A DNA stretch of 64,000 nt from Henckelia pumila. Its lineage: Eukaryota > Streptophyta > Magnoliopsida > Lamiales > Gesneriaceae. The stretch is from contig NC_133123.1 of NCBI RefSeq assembly GCF_033568475.1, positions 129,614,930 through 129,678,929 on the forward strand, given 5' to 3'. The notes under the pieces were generated by a model. That model saw only the letters and a list, made by a program, of their open reading frames with translations. It searched no databases and was not told the origin of the DNA. A program made the position numbers and the translations under genes. Positions 59,189-64,000 of the stretch are shown here, in pieces; the first letter of the stretch is position 1; the number at the start of each line of letters is the position of its first letter.

Positions 59189-60815
59189 ATGAATTCGCGT
59201 AATCCACTTTTCTCGATCCTCGAACAAAATAAATTGACTGGCGCAAACTATACGGAATGGTTCCGTAAGTTGAAGATTGTCTTGACTTCGTAGAAGATGC
59301 TCTACGTGTTAGAAAAATCTCCTCCAAAGGAAGCACCAGCTGACATAAGTCCGGAAGAGTTAGCCAAGCTTGATACATGGTGGGACTATGATATCAAGGC
59401 CAAATGCTATATGCAAGCCTCGATGTCTGATGAACTCCAGAGGCGATTTGAGGACACCGTGAATGCTGCTGACATTCACGTACAACTCAAGGAACTTTTT
59501 GGGGCTCAATCGAGGGCTGAAAGGTTTGCTACTGTAAAAGAGCTAATGACGTGTCGCATGCGTGAAGGGACTTCGGTCCGTGATCATGGGGTACGAGTGA
59601 TTTGGCTCATACAGAAGTTGGTAACCCTTGATTTGGTGTTGGAGCATGAACTCAACGTGGACTTACTACTTCTATCTCTTCCTTCTTCGTTTGACGGATT
59701 TGTGGTGAATTTCAATATGAACAAGATAGAGGCCTCCCTTGAAGAGATGGTCAATATGCTTGTGACATATGAATCCATTTTAAAGAAGGATAAACCGGCT
59801 TTCTTGGTGGGCTCCTCTTCTTCTGCTAAGAAGGGGCCAAGTACAAAGGGTAAGAAACGTTCTGCCCCACCCAAGAAAATCGAACCCGAGAAGAAGTACA
59901 AGACAAAGGCTTCAAACATGGAAAAGTCCAAGGATGTTTGCCATTACTGCAAGAAGCCCTGTAATTGGAAGCGTAACTGCAAGGAATATCTAGAGCAGTT
60001 GCGAACTGCGAAGGGTATGTTCTATATTGAAATAAATGTTTCACTTAATACTACTTCTTGGGTATTGGATACCGGATGTGGATCTCACATTTGCAATGAT
60101 TTTCAGGTGATGACAAGAAGTCGCAGGCTTAGAATGGGTGAGACCCAGCTGAGGCTCGGAAATGGTTCCAGAGTTGAAGCTAAAGCTGTGGGAGATATTT
60201 ATTTAATTTTGCAGAACGGTTTTAAGTTACTTTTGAGAGATGTTTTATTTGTTCCGGATTTGATTAAAAACATTATTTCTGTTTCTATGCTTGATAGAGA
60301 TGGTTATTCTTGCAATTTTGTGAATGTGATTTGCAATATTTACAAGAATGAATGTTTGATTGGAAATGGACAACTTGAAAATGATCTATATAACTTAAAA
60401 CTAAAAGACGTTCCAATAAATTATGTTGATAAACCGGCAACAACAAACAAAAGGAAAATCGATAGCCAAAACCCGGCAAACCTTTGGCATGCTAGGTTAG
60501 GTCATATTTCCTCGAGGAGGATGAACAAGCTAGTGGGAGAGGGCATGTTTGATATGTCTGATATTAACTCTCTACCTACTTGTAAATCCTGCCTGAAAGA
60601 AAAAATGACTAAATCTCCTTTTAAGGAGAAACTTGAGCGTAGTCAAAATCTGTTGGATTTGATCCATACAGATGTTTGTGGTCCATTTAGAGTTGGTACT
60701 CAATATGGCCACAGCTACTTCATTACCTTTACTGATGATTATTCTAGGTATGGGTATTTATATTTAATGAAATATAAGTCTGAAGCATTTGAAAAGTTCA
60801 AAGAATTCAAGGCTG
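59189..60815 (+). pseudogene. Copy D gag-protease-integrase, truncated
   Basis: Start ATG at 59189 (MNSRNPLFSILEQNKLTGAN). An in-frame TAG at 59291-59293 replaces the glutamate of TSEKMLYV in copy A. Gag and protease follow: zinc knuckle CHYCKKPCNWKRNC (glycine and histidine changed to cysteine and asparagine, so metal binding is doubtful) and DTGCGSHICN. Integrase has the HARLGH zinc motif with CKSC, and HTDVCG. The frame then continues about 70 codons through antisense LTR sequence of copy E to a stop at 61022-61024, a chance fusion. Confidence 0.9.
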
Positions 60816-61934
60816 ATATAAGAAGTCCCACTTCTTCATTCATTAAATTTAACTCTTTAAATTTAACTATCTCAACGGGGATTAAAAATCCATTACTCTG
60901 TGTGACCCTCAATGGTTCAGGGATACAGCTAGCCGTGGGCTCACAACTCCTTGTGACTCGGAACAACAATTTCCGACTTGCCCATCGAATCATGGTAAGA
61001 GAGCCTAGCAACATCGCCCCATGATTCCCTAGGTATCACTGATAGTGCCTGCAAGAACCAATAGATTTTGGTTAGCGTACAGTACGGTCCCTTCATCCAT
61101 ATATCCCGATCGAATCAACAACCATTGGTAAATCGAGAGTCGTTCGAGATTCGATAACTATGCAATACATCTTGAAGATCAAATAGTGACATCGCATGTG
61201 TTACTAAGAAACCATTTCTTAAAACACATCATGTACTCTGGCCAGAGATTCGTCACACTAATATCTCCTCAGATCGCATAGGATATCCACACTCGCAAGT
61301 ATGTGGTGAATCCTTGACAACAAAGCATCGACTCCTATATGTGTTGTAACTGTACCCAATCCCGACACCTGATAACCCTAATAGAGTCGGTAAACGAGTC
61401 AAAGCACAGCACTAGCATATAGAGTCTCAATGATGTTTCAAGTAGTAAGGACTAATGGTGTACAACCAAAACCGCGGACTTTATCCACTCGATAAGTGAT
61501 AACCACTTGGAAAGTTCGGATAGGGTAGTTCGATCATTCATCGTATGAATATCCATTTGCATGCTTCGAACATCTCTATGTTCCTTACCAATGAAACGTG
61601 GTACTCTGCATCGCAAATGCTAGTCTCAAACTCGAGCGATCCTTATCCTTATTATCGGACGGCTCAATCGACTAGGAACAGTTAAGAATATACAGTGACT
61701 ATAAGATGTGTTTCATGATAGACATCTCCATGTTCTACCACATCTTACATACACTATAGTATATTCAAGGTCTTTATCAAAACAACAATAGTATATCACA
61801 ATATAACAATATGAAGAAAGATAAAGTCATTGCCATGAATAAAAGTGTAAATTATATTAAACAAAAGATTGTTTATACAAAGAGTCATCAAAGCCCTTAG
61901 CCACAAGTTGGCTCACCGGGCACCCACTCTTTCA
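60816..61934 (-). repeat. 3' LTR of copy E, truncated (1119 bp)
   Basis: Matches the right-hand portion of the solo LTR. Ends GGGCACCCACTCTTTCA. Its left edge is fused to copy D coding sequence. Confidence 0.9.
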
Positions 61935-61948
61935 ATCTCCCACTTGCC
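61935..61948 (-). other. Polypurine tract of copy E
   Basis: The minus strand reads GGCAAGTGGGAGAT before the LTR. Confidence 0.85.
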
Positions 61949-64000
61949 CTAAAGCCAACTAGTCATACTACGTAGACCCATTGCTTCGCGATGTTTGTCA
62001 AATAATGGTCCTGGCAAGGGCTTAGTAAGTGGATCAGCGATATTGTCTGCAGAGGACACTCTTTCGACAGTGATGTCTCCTCTTTCCACAATCTCCCGGA
62101 TGATGTGGTATTTCCTCAGTACGTGTTTGGATCTTTGATGAGACCTTGGTTCCTTTGCCTGAGCAATGGCACCTGTGTTGTCACAGTACACCGGGACTGG
62201 ACCAACAACTTCAGGAATGACGCCCAACTCTTGGACGAAATTGTGGATGACTCGAAGTCAACCTCTGGATTTGTGTTCATGCTCAATGGCGGTGCTGTCT
62301 CTTGGAAGAGTTCCAAGCAGGACATAATACATCCATTGAAAACCTTTTCAATATGGTGTCGATGTAGGTTGATTGAGTGAGTCCTATCATTCTCTTAGAT
62401 CTATCTCTATAGATCTGTATCCCTAGAATATAGGATGCCTCACCCAAATCCTTCATCGAGAATCTACCTGATAACCATATCTTTGTTGACTGCAACATCC
62501 CTACATCATTCCCAATGAGTAGGATGTCTTCAACATAAAGTACTAAGAATGTCACAGCATCCTTAACTACTTTCTTGTACACGCATGGTTCCTCCGGGTT
62601 CTTGATGAAACCAAAATCCTTTATTGTTTCATCAAATTTCTGGTTCCAACTTCTTGATGCTTGTTTTAGACCATAAATTGATCTCTGAAGCTTGCATACC
62701 TTATGCTCGCTTCCCATGGATGTGTACCCCTCAGGCTGCTTCATATAGATTTCTTCCTTAATGTCTCCATTAAGAAAAGCAGTCTTCACATCCATTTGCC
62801 ATATCTCATAGTCATACCAAGCAGCTATGGCAATAAGGATTCTTATGGACTTGAACAATGCAACTGGTGAAAAGGTTTCATCATAGTCAACTCCTTGTCT
62901 TTGAGTATAACCTTTTGCCACCAATCGCGCCTTGTAGGTCAATACCTTACCATCAGGCCCAAGCTTTCTCTTGTAGATCCATTTACACCCTATTGGAACA
63001 ATTCCATCGGGAGGATCTACTAAAGACCAAACTTGGTTTGTATGCATCGAATCTATTTCCGACTGCATAGCTTCAAGCCATAAATTTGAATCCGCATCAG
63101 AAATTGCTTCCTTGAAGTTTCTTGGATCACATCCAACATCGGGTTCATCTTGATCCCCTTCAAGAAGAAGACCATATCGAATAGGAAGTCTAGAAGTCCT
63201 CTCGGATCTTCTAGGTATAGGCGTGTCTATCAATGGTTCCTGAGGTGTTGGATCGTTATTTTGTATTTCGGGTTCTTCTCGAATTTCTTCGAGTTCCATC
63301 ATCTCGCCTTTCTTATCCAATAAGAACTCCTTCTCCAAGAAGGTGGCATTCCTTGAAACAAACACCTTTGTTTCAGCAGGATGATAGAAATAATATCCGA
63401 TTGAATTCTTCGGATACCCTACAAAATAACATAAGGTGGATCGACTATCCAACTTATCTCCCACAGTCTGCTTCACGTAAGCAGGACATCCCCAAATCCT
63501 CAAGTACGAATACTTAGGAGCTTTGCCATTCCATAACTCGTATGGTGTTTTGTCCACTTCTTTAGTGTGGACGTTGTTCAACAACAATACCGCCGTTTCA
63601 AGTGCATAGCCCCAAAACGAAGGTGGAAGCTCAGTGAAACTCATCATGGATAGAACCATGTCCAACAAAGTTCGATTACGACGCTCCGATACACCATTCA
63701 GCTGTGGTGTCATAGGAGGAGTCCACTGAGAGAGAATCCCATTCTCCTTCAGATAGTCTAAAAACTCGGTACTCAAGTATTTTCCACCTCGATCCGATCG
63801 AAGTGCTTTAATACTTTTACCTAGCTTATTTTCTACTTCAGCCTTGAATTCTTTGAACTTTTCAAATGCTTCAGACTTATATTTCATTAAATATAAATAC
63901 CCATACCTAGAATAATCATCAGTAAAGGTAATGAAGTAGGTGTGGCCATATTGAGTACCAACTCTAAATGGACCACAAACATCTGTATGGATCAAATCCA
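61949..64000 (-). pseudogene. Copy E integrase-RT-RNase H, internally rearranged
   Basis: From the window end leftwards: integrase (HTDVCGPF, SDRGGKY, GVSERRNRTL), RT with catalytic motif altered from YVDD to YVED (near 62527), then a break at about 62330. An 81-bp RNase H piece lies reversed at 62243-62323, and the RNase H C-terminus ([27 protein letters not shown]) ends at 61949. About 75 bp and about 330 bp flanking the inverted piece are missing compared with copy C. The changed RT aspartate and the scrambled RNase H make it inactive. Confidence 0.9.

Larger units (their letters stand above)
57371..60815 (+). mobile_element. Copia family 2, copy D (plus), both ends truncated
   Basis: Starts with only the last 59 bp of the 5' LTR, then primer site, full leader, gag, protease and the first part of integrase. 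It breaks at 60815 in the codons KEFKA, where reversed LTR sequence of copy E begins. The left break shares TTTT with copy C. Confidence 0.9.
60816..64000 (-). mobile_element. Copia family 2, copy E (minus), rearranged, runs off the window
   Basis: Truncated 3' LTR (60816-61934), purine tract, end of RNase H, an internal inversion with flanking deletions, then RT and integrase continuing past the window end. Confidence 0.9.

Overview
This window is nuclear DNA from a flowering plant, most likely a eudicot. The evidence is an AT-rich background, one intron-containing plant O-methyltransferase gene, and plant-type Ty1/copia, Ty3/gypsy, CACTA, hAT and MITE sequences. No prokaryotic signature, rRNA, tRNA gene or CRISPR array was seen. 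Apart from the O-methyltransferase, almost everything is mobile DNA or its debris, in several layers of nesting.

Layout. 1-4190: AT-rich intergenic DNA, a decayed hAT/ZMYM1-like transposase fragment (1225-2150, minus), microsatellites and a 133-bp near-palindromic MITE (3092-3224). 4308-6665: a caffeic-acid-type O-methyltransferase in four exons (352 residues), whose first intron is a GC-AG intron. 6935-12778: a second hAT relic split by a gag-only, tRNA-Asp-primed LTR element (7125-12264, TSD ATGAA). 13835-30103: a decayed copia element (copia 1) carrying a solo gypsy LTR (15232-17863, TSD GATGG) and an 8.6-kb CACTA element (19575-28195, TSD ACA). The CACTA element has no recognisable transposase. 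It holds intron-containing fragments of at least six unrelated host genes, all on the minus strand: Ca2+-ATPase, NPF transporter, LOB-domain factor, DNA primase large subunit, alpha-galactosidase and plastid-lipid-associated protein 14.

30104-33514: a truncated minus-strand gypsy element (gypsy 1). It is interrupted by a related plus-strand gypsy element (gypsy 2, 33515-41706), which has a full 5' LTR, a mutated gag-pol and a truncated 3' LTR. The solo LTR, gypsy 1 and gypsy 2 all carry a small tandem array of CpG-rich perfect or near-perfect hairpins 100-300 bp from the LTR 3' end, with different stem sequences in each family.

41707-64000: a cluster of five partial copies of one recent copia family (copia 2) in alternating orientation, A(-) B(+) C(-) D(+) E(-). 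They are joined at abrupt breakpoints, several with short microhomology. B and C form an inverted repeat with arms of about 3.8 kb. A solo LTR with a GGCCC duplication sits inside the C LTR, a 206-bp tandem duplication lies at its end, and copy E carries an 81-bp local inversion in the RNase H region. Copy A keeps an uninterrupted gag-protease-integrase-RT frame but has lost its 3' end.

The window therefore records successive insertions, deletions and inversions rather than a working set of genes. The only gene with a plausible host function is the O-methyltransferase. All family calls were made by eye from motifs. Coordinates of exons, LTR ends and duplications were read directly from the sequence.
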